Source of the DNA: Zonotrichia leucophrys gambelii
Lineage: Eukaryota; Chordata; Aves; Passeriformes; Passerellidae
DNA length: 64,000 nt
Reading direction: 5' to 3'
Assembly (NCBI RefSeq): GCF_028769735.1
Contig: NC_088170.1
Span: 43,878,585-43,942,584 of the forward strand
Position numbers and translations under genes: made by a program. Under the pieces are notes generated by a model. The model made no database searches. It worked only from the letters and a program-made list of their open reading frames with translations, and had not been told where the DNA came from. Below, one piece after another: positions 26,781-41,026 of the stretch; the stretch's first letter is position 1, and each line of letters starts with the position of its first letter.

Positions 26781-27089
26781 AAAAGAAAGATTAAGATGGA
26801 AAAGAAACTTATATCCCAGAATCATAAACTCAGCTTTAGTCAGACAACATGGAGATTGCCTTTACACTGTTTTTCTCCACTTGCAGCTACAAAATAAAAT
26901 TTTCTTCCATGCTGACTTTGCCTACCTCCCTTGTAATGTCTCTCTGACCTTTTTGATAATCGATATATTCAGTATTAAAAAATCACTCGCAACTTTGCCC
27001 CATCTCATTAGTGGGAAGCCACAGGAAAAAACCAACTGAGAATTAAAATAAACTATGAACATCAAAGCAAAAGACTGTTACCTGTGGCT

Positions 27090-27450
27090 CACACACCTAG
27101 TGAAAAGTGAGCACACCCACCTGAGGTGCATGGTCTGATACAATGGCTGGAATGGCAACCAGGAACAGACAACCTGAGGAGACCCTCCAGGCCCTGGAGG
27201 GCTGAGGCCTCTGTGGGACCTGCTCTAACCACAGGGCCATGAGGTAGCGTGCTCTGGGCAGCTCTGCTGCCACCAGAGGAAAAGGGCAATTGGCTGGTGA
27301 GTGACATGAGATGAGCAAAGTGAGAGACACCACTCTGAGCAAAGTGCCCTTGGGTGTGTGCTCTAATTCCCTCCTGGCTCACCACCAGGACCTGCGGGGC
27401 TGCCTTTCCTGTCTCTGGAATGACAGGTGCTCCAGCCAGTGACAATGCAG
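27090..27450. other. Unclassified GC-rich patch
   Basis: Roughly 360 bp of higher GC with text such as GACCCTCCAGGCCCTGGAGG, which holds a short palindrome (CTCCAGG/CCTGGAG). No CR1 landmarks were found in either orientation and no protein was recognised. It may be an old, diverged repeat. Confidence 0.3.
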
Positions 27451-29969
27451 CCCTGACCCAACACCAGGCTTCATTTGTTTAACTTATCACTACTGAGACA
27501 TAAAGGGTCTGTGACCCCCCTGCATGACCAAGCAAATGCATGGAATTGCCAAAAATCACAGGCATTTCTACTTTAAAAGACAAGCTGTCCCCTCTAAGGA
27601 ATGTTTTACCATCTACAAATTAATCCCTCAAAGATTTTTGCTGAGAATTCAGCAGGAATGAGAAAGAGCAGTTTCAAGAATACTGATGGCAGACACTCAG
27701 CCCTAAATTTTTTCATAAATCATGAAAGAAAACATAGCCCCAAGCCACCTCTTAGCCACACAACAGTCAGTTCAACAAAACAGGAGTGGGATGCAAACTG
27801 CCAGACAGCACAGAGAGATTCCCAAGCTTTTGAGGACAGCCAACAAGAGCTTGTACCTCTGGAAAAAAAGACAAGCTGCACACTGAAAAGCAAACACCTC
27901 CATCTCTGTAAGTCTCCGCTGCTGCTTTTTCACCATGTGTGGTTGCTATGCTGTTTTCCACATTTGCTTCATCAAAACAATTATCATCTGCAGCCTTTCG
28001 AAATTATTTTCCAAAGATAAAACAATTATGTCAAGGACTAGTAAAAGCTCTTCACTGTTCCATATCTGCACAAATTACCTTGTATTTCAGATGATTTTAT
28101 GTACATTTAATCACTACAGATTAATTAGATGGCATACAGCAACCAGCAAAACTGAAGAGCTAACTTCAGTTTAAGTACACATGCAGCTAACTTGTGGCTT
28201 TTTAGAACAATTTTAATTAAAAGTTCTAGAAAAACCATCCAGCTGAAAATATTGGGAGCTTTGGGATGGGCTTAGCATAGCTAATAATTTTATATTTAAT
28301 CAAAGCAGCCTTTGGCTGTAATAAAAATCTGTTTTCGTCTGGTAATAAATAGAGTAATTCTGTGAAACAGAATAAATAATTTGCAAAGTTTCATTCGTAC
28401 AGAAGATACATGCAGAAAAGAGATCATTGCAATTCCAACCTTCAGAGAGCAGGTTGCTTTCCTTTTAAATATGTAAGACTATTTTGAAATCAGCTTTAAA
28501 TATTATGCCATAACAGCAATTTCTGAAAAAGATGACCCAAAGTGCCTTGGGTTCCTCCAGAAGAGGGAAAATAATCTAAGGTGACAGTAATTTTGAATGA
28601 GGCTGACTTTTCCAGTGAACCATGGAGAGAATGCAAGAAATGTCCCAGAGGCTCAGACCAGCCACCAGCGCAGCTCACTTCCAGTGATGGCAGTGGCAAA
28701 TGCTGTTCAGAGGGAGGCCCCACATGAGGCAGCTACTTTGGCAACCCATCCCCATGCATCCTCCCAGGCACTCACAGAATCTTACAGACCATCCTTTAAA
28801 ATGTCAGTTGCACAGAGAACCTGAAAAACAGCCTTTTTGACTTTGTTTCTACATAGCACAGTATAATAGCTGGCAGATTTCCAGCTCTAGCCAGCCTGGC
28901 CAAATGCTGGATTTGATCCATGCAATCAGATGAAAACAGCCCCATTAATACAATATAAACCTTCCAGCTTTGCAAGTCACAAAAACACTCATCCATCTAC
29001 TTACACAGTGACAGCCAAGAGCTGCTACAGCATCTTTTCTACTAGAGACTTCCTTTCATTTATATGATACAAATTCCCAGTTGCGCTGCTGTAACATGTT
29101 TTTCATGTGGTCCTGCACTGAATTATATCCACTCCTTTATACTGGGTAGATGCAAATTTAAATAAAATAGCTACATTAATATAACATGATGCATCTTCTG
29201 CTCCTAAAATGCCTAATGTTTTAAAATAAATTACAGCTTTGACTCTCTGCTTTCTTAGATGGGTCAGAATACAAAACATTTTTCCTGCATTGAAATATTT
29301 CATTCATTTGTAGTTGTCAAAATACTTTCTTACCATTTTTTTTCAGTTAACACAAGAGACTGACTAGAAAATTATTGGTCTGATGCATCCTCCTGATACA
29401 ATTAAATTGGCAAACAGATTAGGTATTGATCTGCTAGCAAATATGTATTGATGAATACCTGCTTATTGGGAATTAGTGTTGAAATGAAAATGAATGTTTC
29501 ATTTATAATACATATTATGTGTATATGCACACACTGCAACCTCTGGCCATTAGGACTGAATTGCAGTAAAGTTATAGATCCTTGCTTTACTATAAACATG
29601 TGTCAGTACAGCTGATCTGCATAGATTTTGGGAGAGATGTTATAGGGAGACTAGCTCTAAGTGTTTTGCCTGTAGTAAAACCTATTGCTGCAGTTCTCTT
29701 TTGTTGTCTTCTTTTCTACTTTATGTGTATATTACAAGTATATTCTCTCCCTTTCTTATCTAAGAATCAAAACCTGCTCTTCCTGATGGCACTGATGCAA
29801 GTGCAGTCTTTATCAGCATGTAGCACAGATTTAAGTTGTTGAGTTGGCAGCAGAAATCTTCTTGAAAGCCTTTCCCAAGGACCTCACTTTCATGGCCTGC
29901 TCTTCTAGCAATACATCAAAAAACTTTGGTGATGCAGTCAAGCAGTTGAAACGCATCTCTTAAGGCATC

Positions 29970-30031
29970 TTTACATCTCAGTAGTACTTTGTCTAAAGTG
30001 TTTACATCTCAGATTTACTTTGTCTAAAGTA
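29970..30031. repeat. Two-copy tandem duplication, 31-bp period
   Basis: Adjacent 31-base copies at 29970-30000 and 30001-30031 both begin TTTACATCTCAG and end with TTTGTCTAAAGT; 27 of 31 bases match. They are exactly head to tail. Confidence 0.9.
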
Positions 30032-30093
30032 CCTACTGCAAAGGTATAGCATTTAAATGACTTCAGTAAAAGTGTGAAACACATTTAGAAATG

Positions 30094-30119
30094 CACAAGT
30101 AGAAACACACAAGTAGAAA
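30094..30119. repeat. Short direct repeat, 14-bp period
   Basis: CACAAGTAGAAA occurs at 30094 and again at 30108, close to the 31-bp duplication at 29970. Confidence 0.7.
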
Positions 30120-32596
30120 TGCTCTTATTGCCTTCCTAGACCGACAGCTAAGCCTTTTTTCCATAGCAAATAGTCCTAGTCATTATCAACTAGCTCATTA
30201 CTTTTGTTCTTGTCCAAGCAAAACAATCTCTAAAGGATTCTTCAAACTAATTACCAAGGAACTTACTCTCATATTTACCTTGTAACCAGCATTTCCTAAT
30301 AGCAAGCCATTCTCAGTATCCAGCCACGTTTCTTCATTCTGTTGGATCTCACTGTTGCTAGCTGCACTTTGTTTGGGACTTTCCACTGCCCAACATATCA
30401 TCACTATTTTTCCAGACATTGTCCAATTATATGATAGTGGATATCTTTGGAATAAAGACATAAATACATATGTCTGTTCTGCACACCAAGAATGTGCAGA
30501 AAAAAGCACAACAAGTCATATTTGGGCTCCATCTTGATGACAGGCTTTCCTAGTATTTTCCATCCAGCCCTATTTTTAGATGTCACCCCAAGGATATGTT
30601 AGCCTTACTCTGGCAGTTTGTTCTATAAACAATAAAGGCCAGAAATGTCTTTGTAGAAAAGACAGACGTTGAACAAGAATCAATCATAACCACAGAATTT
30701 GAAGGATAAAACCCTTCATTTCTACCAGTGAATCCTCCGGGACAAGACACTTATGCCAAATTGTAATACCTTAGAACTGATCAGAAGATAAGGATGATAT
30801 TTTGAAGTAGTCAAAATTAGCTGTATTGCTCAACAACTGTGCATTTAAGAAGAGCAATAAAGACAGATGAGACAGTATGTTCACCTACACATGGTATCAA
30901 TAACATTTCACATCCTGAAATGATAGAAAGCTTCATATCTGTAACACTTACTATGGATGTCCTTGAGCATTGCCTTCTGTTCCTTTACACAATTGTTTCC
31001 CTCTGCATATTTCATGGGAAGGAGACTGGAAAGAGGAGTGCTTAATAAATGGAACTATTAAAAAGATTGGATTGCTCTTGCTTTCATAGGCATTATTGCA
31101 GCAGAAACCATTCATCTATTCTGCTCTGAGTAAATTTTGTACCTAAGTCTTAGTAAAAATATAAGTGCATCAAGACAGTAAAAGTGGTAATCTGATTGAT
31201 GACCAAAACTAATCAAAATGCTGCTTTATAGGTCCTTTTGCTGATACATACCTTCAGGATCTGCTTTAAGAAGATACAAGAACAACTGATCATTAGAAAA
31301 AAAATCAAAACAAAACACGTATACACAGTAGGTCAGAATATGGAGTGTCTAATTTCTACTGTAACAAAGTAAGTTGTACTTGATCTCATCTCTATTGTTT
31401 TCAATAAATGATCTAATAATAGAGCATTTTTCTGTTTCAGTGACACCCAACACAATGCTAGTCATGGTGTTATTGCTACTATTATCTAAAGACATCAGAG
31501 CAAAATACATAGAATGTGATAATGTATCTTGTACAAGAAAAGGTCATGCAGCACTTCCACAATTTGCTGATCCTAAATATATGTACAGTTGTATCACACT
31601 GCATTATAATCACATTTCTGACGTATTGCCAGCGTGCACGATAGCAAGTTTATGGCACATTGCCAATTACATGACATTGTGGGAGAACAGACAAAAGTTG
31701 AACCAGCATAAATTTATCATGGTGCAGACAGATCATATCTGATTTGGTATTAAGCATAAGCCTGCTGTTAGGAAATTAGCCAATCAACATTTTTTTCCAC
31801 AAAACTGAAAGATGAACTTTAACACAGTCAATGGTATGTGAGATGCAGTCACAGAATTTTCCCTCTTGTATTTATGAGCCTTGGAGCAGCATTTACTGCA
31901 TCACTGAATTTCAGCCCAAGAGAGAAAGGGAATATACATGGAATTTGGCCAGGAAAGCCTCTCCTCATCCAAAACAGGCCCAGCAACTTTAAATGAAATG
32001 AGGATTGGAGTAGTTGCTCTGATTCAAACACAGCTGTATTAATTATACAAGGGCTGACAAAAGTGTGGTTAGCCCATGTAGAGCAAGAGGTGATGAAAGC
32101 GAGGAGCCCAGAGAGAAGAACAAGGGATCAGCAGGTTGGAACAGTGAAGGGCTACCTCAGTCAGATGTAGAGGATGAGATAATAATACGATATGCTCAAA
32201 TTTCTCTATCTAGTTCATTATTTGGGGTATGACTGACATTTGTCCATCTCCTATGCAGAGCTTCCCGTTTTCCAGGTCTAGTTCTACAACAGATTTTATT
32301 GTATTTGCAGAACAAGCTATCATAGTAGTTGTTTTTTTTAATTGATGGAGATTGGATTCATTATTAAAATGGAACAAAAATTAGATACTCTTCCTCTAAG
32401 ACTCTAAAAATGAAGTTTCTGTGTAAATGAAATGGGAAAAAAAGAGAATCTGCTGCTGTTACAGGACAATATCAATTAAAGCTGGATTTAACAAGTTCTA
32501 AAATAATATTGGCTACATTGGCACAAGGTGATGTCAAATCACATCACCAATTAAGAATAGAGAAAACTGCAAAACTTGAACAAAGTATACAGAGAT

Positions 32597-32633
32597 AATT
32601 AATCCTCTAATTAATTAATTAATCCTCTAATTA
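32597..32633. repeat. Two-copy tandem duplication, 20-bp period
   Basis: AATTAATCCTCTAATTA at 32597 recurs exactly at 32617. The result is a dense run of ATTA/TAAT cores. Confidence 0.85.
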
Positions 32634-33571
32634 GGATGCTAAAATTAGATCAGGAATTGAAGGGTGAACTGCTTTAATCTTCCCTTATCTATGCAGAGGA
32701 GTTTCCATATTTTACTTTTTAAGAAATTATTCATCTTTTCAGTTCTGGAGTATCAATGCATTTTTTCCACAAGTACATGACAAAGACTGTAAATCACATG
32801 TTCATGCCTGAGTTTGAGAAATTTCCTGTCTTAGTTTAGGAATGTACCCACTCAGATAAACTGGAGAAGCAAAAACATCATAAGCATTCTTTGGATTTAG
32901 AGTTGAACTGAATTTTCGGAACTTATAAGGAATTTAAAGCTTTTTAGGATATGTCTGAAAATCTCACCCTCTACATATTTACTGCTTAGGATGTATTAGC
33001 TTTTTATCACCAGTTATTGTACAGAAGTCTTGCTCATAGAAGCTTGTGTCCCATACTTAGGAGATGTCCTCTGCCAAAGACAGTAAGTAGATCACTATTG
33101 AAATTACTGGGCATAATCAGTCTTTTGTCATTCATAAAAAAAGTTTTAAAAATAATGAACTGCAGACCCAGGCCTTGAAATCATCCAGAATTAATCACCA
33201 TTAGATCCAGTAGAGGGAGTCAAGGCTAGAAGTACCATCATGCTGCTGAAGGGGGATTTGCGTGAAGGGAAAGGAAAGAGATGAAAACAACCAAAGCATC
33301 TGCTACAACTTCATGACAGTCTTGCACCAGGGAAAAGGTTTCAAGTCAATTTTATCTGTCCCTCAGGACCACAGTGAGCCCATTTTTTAGTCAAAGAGAA
33401 AAGACAAGGGATTCACTGCATCAGTTTTACAAGTCACACTTGAAAAAACAGGCTAAGTATCCCAAACTTCAAATCTGCCATGACTGGGATTTCATCAAGA
33501 CAGAGGAATACTTAAAAAGCAGGGCATAGCACATGTTAGAACAAGATCTACTTCCAGCTCCTGCTACCACC

Positions 33572-33612
33572 TGCCCTGGTGCCTATGTCCTGGCTGGTAC
33601 ATAGGCAGGGCA
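33572..33612. repeat. Short bulged hairpin
   Basis: TGCCCT pairs with AGGGCA and GCCTATGT pairs with ACATAGGC, separated by a 3-base bulge (GGT) and a 10-base loop. Total span is 41 bases, shorter than a usual microRNA precursor. Confidence 0.7.
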
Positions 33613-36600
33613 ATGGAGAGCAATGGGAAGCAAACTTTTAGGTTTTCTTCTTCAAATGAAATCCAGGAATAAACGTGTTTCAGCTTTTAAGTCTCACAAG
33701 TTTCAAGCACATCTGTAGTTATTCTCTAAATTAGATAAGACACCAGGATCAGATACAGTACATTAAAAAAGAAACCCTGTAGAGAAAGGCAAAGCTTGTT
33801 CATTCTTGCTATAGACCACTTACAAGGTCTTTTTTTGGTGTTCACATCTTTGTTAAGAGTTGCACGACTTTTATTGGTGAGTAAAACAAGAACAGCAGGA
33901 TCCAACTCCTATCTCTGTAACTCTTTCATCTGCTTAGCTGACTGTATTAGCCACTTTCCCTGAATGGAGAATGGGGGAAAGTTCAACAGCAGACTGACAT
34001 AATAATGAGGACACAAAATATAGATGAAAAGAATACATGCCTAAATGTCTGATGAACTGATATTAGCATATAAATGCAATATATGTACACCAGCAGCCTT
34101 TGAATTAAACCACAAAGAACACTGTCTACTTGATTAGTTGTTTATTTTTCCTTTTGAGGGAACACATCAGAGCCACAGATTGATACTTTAATAAGGAACA
34201 TGAAAACCTTTAGTCAAGATTAAAAGGCTAGTAGTTAGATGTCATAATTCATGGATACTGATTGTGCAGGACTTTGACAAGAACCATTAATTGTCACTGT
34301 GTAGCTTCCTTCTGAAGTCACATACTCAATTTAGTTCTAGTTCTTACAAGATGTGGTAGGATCATTAAAGGAAGCTTGGGGCTAAGCACTGATAATGGGA
34401 CTATTTTAATATTCTTAGTACTTTCACAAGGGAACAGCATGTCATACATCTGTTCTATGTATTGCACCTAAACTCTCTAAAGGAAAAAAAGTCTTTTTGT
34501 TGTCTCCACTGTTATCTAAGACAGTGAGATGTGAGGGTTTCTGCACTCTTTTGCAAGCCTGTCATACAGTAGAAATTTGAGAAAAAAAGCAACACAAAAA
34601 GGCCCAGCTCACAGATGGCTTTCATATTTCCTTTGTACCTTTTGGACTAATCTTACAGATTGACTACTCTTTCACAGTAAAATGAAAAAAAAAATAAAAA
34701 CAAAGGGTGCCTTCTTTCTTTCTCTGAAGGTTTCAGGAGTTCTGGAATTTTCTTCTCCAATGATAGTCAGAATGGATGAACCCCCAGATTAATGTACAAT
34801 TAAACAGAATTTTTCCCATTCTCCTTAATTTCTTGTCTGCAGTTGCTTCAGAGCAGTAAAACAGAAACATGGCAGCATAAACAGAGGCTAAATGTGCCCA
34901 TGCAGGCACAAAGCAGAGGAAAAATTCAACATGAGTACAGGTCTCAGTGTTCATTATTAAGGCAATAGCAGTGTTTATGTCAAATAAATAAGCATAAGAA
35001 AGGCTTGGGGGCAAAGAGGGTTCCTTCGGGCCACCAGGTCCCTCCTGCCGGAAGGACTGGCAGGTTTATTCCACTATAGACTTGTACTACTACAAAACCA
35101 CAGGATAGCATCCCCCTCACCTGCCTTTAAGATATCTGAAGCTGTATGTCTATGTGGCTGCAGGCCGCCTTTGAAGTCTGTGGGGAAGAGAGCAGCTTCA
35201 AGCCAATGCATCTGATCTATTTAAACTCTGCTAAGCTCTGCTAGCTGCTCTCTCATGGTGCTTGTTTCTTACCCTGTTTTTCACAAGTACAGACACATGG
35301 TTGAAATAAGGAAAATTAATCTTATTCAAGCATCACTCATTTATTGACAGCTTGGCTGTTGATCTCAGTTACTATGAGTTACTATTTCATCTGGTGAGCA
35401 AATGGGCATCAGCCTCCATGGAGAGGAAAATATACAATTAATAATCCAGCAAGTGCATAATTAAATAAAAATAGCTTAACTAACAATCCACCAGAAGTTT
35501 TCATTCATGTAGTCTTACTTCCATGTCCTTTTTGCTAACTAAATGCTTGCTAATTAAGATCAGTGTTTTAATGGCTTAATATAAATACTGTCACTGTTCA
35601 CACAGGACCACTTCCAGTCTCGCTTCAGACAGATTTTGAACTCAGGATTTGGCTCTATGCCTCAGTCACAAGGGCTTTTATTTTTCTTTTCTTTCCCCTT
35701 TTCTCTTTTGAGAATGAGTGTGAGCTATTTTTCAAAGTGAGACAACAAAACCAGTATTATTTCAGGATGCTTCAAAACGGAAACCAATTCACTCATCCTA
35801 CCAAAGGAAACAAAGCTCTAGAAGAAGGTTCAGCACTACAATATCCCCTGAGGTTGGCCAATTACTTTTGGTTGATTTGGAAGATTCAAATCCTGCTTTG
35901 TTTACAACTAATTCTATATTATTTAACACATTATTGCTGTTGACATCACATTAATTAAATAAGCACAGAGACAGATTGTTCCAGCTCTTGAAAACAAAAT
36001 TAATAAAAGACCCCACAAGAACAGATTTCTCTTCCTCACACATTGCAAACACCAGATCAGAGCTAGAAGTATTTCCTGTCACAAATTAAATTGGTATCTA
36101 CCAATCTTTCAGCGTCTGAGCAATTTCTGTTTTGATTACACACAGCACATGATAAATTAAAAACTGCCAGAAGTTTCACAAAAGCATTCCTGGAGCTAGT
36201 AACCACTTCCCGTGTATCTCTCTCAGATCACATGCACCACAAGGGGAATTAAGTGGACTCAGAGGTCATAGGAAACTTGTGTATGAGACTTGTTCAGTCT
36301 CTGCAGCCCCTGAGCAACACTGATTCCAGAGTGGAGTCATGTCCTCTTTCCTGTGCCCTGAGGAGTTGGTTTAGAGCAGTAAAGGAGAAATGCATCTGGG
36401 AGAAAAATCACAGAAAGCAGTTTCTAGGTAGTGAAAGCCATCCCATTTAAATGTTTACACATAGATGCTCTGGTAGGGTACACTAGGACAGCTAATCTAG
36501 GTACACTGACCATTCAATAGCTACTCGCTCATCAATTAGTTCTTGATGCCATCAATAGAAAAGGGAGTATTTCCTTTAGTTCCTGCAGACTGTGAAGGCT

Positions 36601-39600
36601 GCTGCTGAGATCCTATTTGGGATCAACAGCAAACCAAGTACCTGGTTGGGCAACACTGCTCTTAATCCCTCTCACTCAGCAATATCCACCCAGAGCAGGA
36701 CTGCTGATGTTTTTGTCCCGTGCTGAAAAATTACAATTTCTCTCCTCAGTATTCTCATAATGAAGATTTTCTCTTCCACCCACTGATTGCAAGAACCAGA
36801 ATAACTGCAGATGTTTCTCTTGCACACCTTTTTAATATTTCGTTTTATGCACTTTTTTGTCCTAACTCCATCTCTTCTCCCAAGCTAACACACCATCTCT
36901 TGTCCAAGGAACTCCCTCTGTGACCTCTGTATCTCCACGTGTTCGATTGTAATGGATGCACTACAGAGAGTTCATTTGTTTCACACAAATGGACTATGGG
37001 AGCACCTTGGAATGACCACACATATTTCAGGTGTGCTATTAATATCAAATAAACTATTTTAGCACATCCTTAATCTTTCTTTAATAATCCATTCTAAGTA
37101 AATTATCTTGAAGCAATGCTGGACTATGATTGATGGGTTTCTCTATAAAATCTCGACTGTGGCTCAGCACAAAAGAAATATCCTACCAATTACAGAAAGC
37201 TCACTCTGGATATTCAAACCAGCTTCTTGAAGAAATAACTGGATGGAAGAGAGACTGATATTTCTGAAAGTAGTTCAGTGAGTCTTGCATTCTCTATGAA
37301 ACAAGATAGATGCCTTCCTCTGCTTGCTCACAGCACTAACAACTCGCCCTGTATATGCATCACCAGAGTTATCACCAAGTGCAGCACCACTGTACATGAA
37401 GTACCAGCACTTCCACGCAAACATCCCTTATCAGAACTGTATTTGCACATCGATACAAGGTGACTGCATTAAAGGCATGGACATTTACTGGAAGAGCCTG
37501 TGCCTATGCTACTTGAATTATTGATCAATTACAAACAGATTACTAACAACTCTGAATCGTTAAAACCTTATAATAAATCATGTAGATAAATAAAACGTGC
37601 CTAGGGTGAATAATCTTCTTTCTCTCTTCCTCTTTCTGAATTCACTACTAGAAGCATGGTACTAACCTATTTATAGTAAGGCTACCCTCTAAAAGCCCAA
37701 AGTCAATATTTAAGAAGCTGGTGGTCTCCTGAAGTAAAAAGAGTACTTCCTTAGGCTTTATTATCTCAGCTGACAAAATAGACACTCCTAATAAGTTTAC
37801 CCTACAATACCTATGCCTCTGAAAAAACTAATCATAAATAATTGGCAAATAGGGTAACAAATTGCTTTTTTGCTCCTTTTAAAATATTTTCTTCCAGTAA
37901 TTTTAACAAACAAAGAATCCTTGAAAAAATGCAGTTAAATTATCTAGCAATACAAATTACAGTGCCCTAATTCAGCAAAGGCATCTGAATATTAAAAAGA
38001 AATAAATTAGGTCAGGTAAGGTAAGTCACAGTACCTGAGAAATTAGCTTTGCTAACCTATATTTCAGCATTAGTATGCTGATTTCTAATTTCACAAGGAA
38101 TTTCCATACTTCATTGTAGCATTAATTAGCAAACAGACCCCTTTTTCCTTCCTCAGAAGGAAAACACTTAGATTCTGGTTCAAAGTCTTCCAATGCCTTA
38201 AAAAAATAGAAAATGTGAAATTTAAAAAATACTCAAGATCCTAAATAGTTTGCTGGATCTAGGCCCTATTTCTCATGCCATTGGGCACTAGTACTTGATG
38301 TATCAGTCTTCTCTGCTTGCTGCTTTACTTTGCTCTACTAAAGGGTGAGCTGAATTTTACTCACTGAATAAGCCACCAAATTTGGGGTAGACATGGGTGG
38401 TCCCTAAAATTTTACCAGAACCACTGTCTTTAAGAAAAGAAATGTGTAGAACATAAAAGAAAAAGGCTAATACTCCAATGAAGTAGCTGGTTTTCTAATT
38501 TCCAATTATTAACAAACGTCTCTAAGCTTTCTGACCAGAAGTGAATTGGTGAATACTCAAAATAAAAAATTTGACATGAATTCATAAGGTCATTCTTATT
38601 TTCTCCAAAGCCACATCAGATTGTGCTTTCTGAAGCCAGCATTAGTCAAATCTAGCAGGTGTCACAAATCTCATATTTCACTAAGTCATGATGTTGGTTG
38701 CTTAGAAACTCAACAAAGTATTACCAATTGTATTTTACTGTTTATTTTATTTTCTCCAGAGCATAACCCAGGCTCAGCAAGCTTTACATTCTTTCAACTC
38801 ACATAGCAGTCTCTTCAATAGAAGATACCTTTCTCTTTATTCTACATACCCCTGAGTCTACAAATAAATGCCAGTCTGGATCCCACTACAGAGGTGGAAT
38901 CCTTATCACACCCACATTGCTACAGGTGCTTTTAGAGTTACAGAAGAACAGTAGTAGGACAACAGTATTTACACACCGCTGGCACAGAAACTGCCCTAAT
39001 TTCACAGTCTTCCTAGACACTTCAGGGCTGTGCCCTTACAGAAGTAACATAATTCATCCCAAACTTTAAAGCATTTCTAAACTCAGAATAAATATGTAAA
39101 CTGTAATCCAAGCAAATATTATGCAAGTGTGGCTTCCACTACTTATTCTGCAATTGCTCATGCAAAAGAGGCAGACTCAGAGCTGGAGCTGTCAATATTG
39201 TGACTGCCAGTGCCAAGAAAAAAAACCCACACCAATGCTGCTGGGAATATCAAAATAAAAGAAGACTTCAAGCTTTCTCCAGGACAAGTAAAGCCACAAC
39301 AGAAGCCTTCCCCAGCAATGTGGCAGACATCCTCTCTTGCTGATAGAAGTCCTTCATGCCTGATTTTTGAAGAGTTTTGACAAAACACTGGGCAGTACAT
39401 AATTTGTCTTACCCTAGTCATGATCATCACTTCTCTATCCAAGTTCATCATGTATGGGATGGTTAAATGGATGCAGCTTAAGCTAAGTGGCCCTTTTGGC
39501 ACCTAAAGGGGAGGATTTGTACAGCACAGCATCCTGCAGGCAGGAGCAGACCAGTCTGCTGAGAGCAGGATGGTCTGACAACAAGGCATGGGGCTGAACG

Positions 39601-40376
39601 GGCCAGCAGGGGCTTTGCTGAGGAGGTCCCTTTCAAACACTGAAATAGGTTAAAGGAGCATGAAGTATGCTTTCCTCTTGATGCTATAGATAGTGAGACA
39701 ATAGCAGGTTGCTACAAACACTTTTTGTTTTATCTTATTCTCAAGGACTGCAGAAAACCCAAAAGTGCTTGCACTCCCACTCAGACACTACTGCCCAGAA
39801 GTATTTGCTTTCTTGTACACATACAGGGAGGGACATGTTCATAAGGAAGCACAGATTAGTATTATTAATGCATGTCAACATGTTAACAGCTACACAATGT
39901 GGAGGATTTATCAGGAAACTGAAGTGCTTTCTTAATATGAATGCATAACCAACAGTCTGTGTCCAGAAGAGTTTGTATATCAGTATATAAGCAAAATAAA
40001 CAAAAAAGCAAAAAATAAACTAAAAAGAGGAACACAGATTGGCAATGAGTCTGTGAAATTTGCTATATCAGCATACTATTTATGTCATCATCTTTCTGTA
40101 ACTTACTACTGATGTTAAATCACATCTCTTTTATAAGACTATAATTAGTGCCCCTTTAATGATTTAGGGAATTATGTGCAACTTCAAGGATGCAACAAAA
40201 GGTGAAAACCTTCTAAACACTGGAGGAAACTGGACCTTATTTTCAAACAAATGCTTCTGACTCTTCAGCTAATGGAAAACAAACAAAATATCAAATACTG
40301 AACATCTTTGAAGATGTCAGCACTTTGATTTTGATTTTAATTACATGAAACTCTGCAAAACTGAGTCAAACACATA

Positions 40377-40436
40377 TCAGTAATCCCCAAATGGATTCCT
40401 TTTGTTACATTTCAGTAAACCCCATGTGGATTCCTT
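40377..40436. repeat. Two-copy tandem duplication, 35-bp period
   Basis: TCAGTAATCCCCAAATGGAT at 40377 recurs as TCAGTAAACCCCATGTGGAT at 40412, both followed by TCCTT; 22 of 25 bases match. Confidence 0.8.
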
Positions 40437-40788
40437 CATTTACTTGGGAAAAGAAGGAAATTCTTTCTTGCAATGTATTGTTTTTTCAGAAGAAAAGTTA
40501 TTTTAACTTTAGGATTGCTAGTTAGTCTCAAAATAGCACAAATTATCCTGCAAAGACTATTTACACAAAAAGAATATGAAGTTCTGTCCCTTAAAATTAG
40601 TGGCTTCTGCTGAGATTTATAAAAGCTGTGCAAGCCATCAGGGAGTCCTCCAAAGGCTGTTTTAAGCAAAGTGAGCTGAGACAAATTGTAACTTCAGTGC
40701 TTTGTTCTACATCCAGAGCCGAAAAGTCAGTCCAGTCTCTCAAGACAGGGGTTGCCTTAGCGATGCCACCAACAGTACAGAGAGGACA

Positions 40789-41026
40789 GAGCCAGGCTGT
40801 CCTCAGTGGGCAGGCCAAACCCAGTGGAATCCCAGGCAGACATCAGCTAAAAAGCCTTGCCACAAGGATGATGGAACACTGGGGCAGGTTCCACAGGAGA
40901 GGCTGTGCAGATGCAATCCTTGGAGAAAGCCCTGAGTGACCTGCACAAAACTGGCTCTGCTGTGGGAAGGAGCTGTAGCTGGTGGCCTCTGGCCGCCCCC
41001 TCCAACCTAAACAGTTCTAAATGAAT
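40789..41026 (+). mobile_element. CR1 LINE fragment, old and diverged
   Basis: About 240 bp corresponding to the last part of a CR1 element. Landmarks: GAGCCAGGCTGTCCTCAGTG near the start, then GGAACACTGGGGCAGGTTCC, GGCTGTGCAGATGCAATCCT and TGGAGAAAGCCCTGAGTGAC, ending in CCCCCTCCAACCTAAACAGT. It lacks several internal stretches and has no clean tail repeat, so it is older than the copies at 20225 and 48857. Non-functional; antisense to PDZRN4. Confidence 0.8.

Larger units (their letters stand above)
20890..40788 (-). other. PDZRN4: PDZRN4 upstream intron, middle part
   Basis: About 20 kb of AT-rich DNA. No exon, RNA gene or named repeat was recognised apart from the short duplications, a small hairpin and two GC-rich patches listed separately. 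Assignment to PDZRN4 is inference: a long intron is expected here, but no upstream exon is visible to prove it, and a separate non-coding gene cannot be excluded. Confidence 0.5.

Noticed and set aside
39500..39640. GC-rich stretch first suspected to be a CR1 fragment.
   Set aside because: No CR1 landmark text in either orientation.
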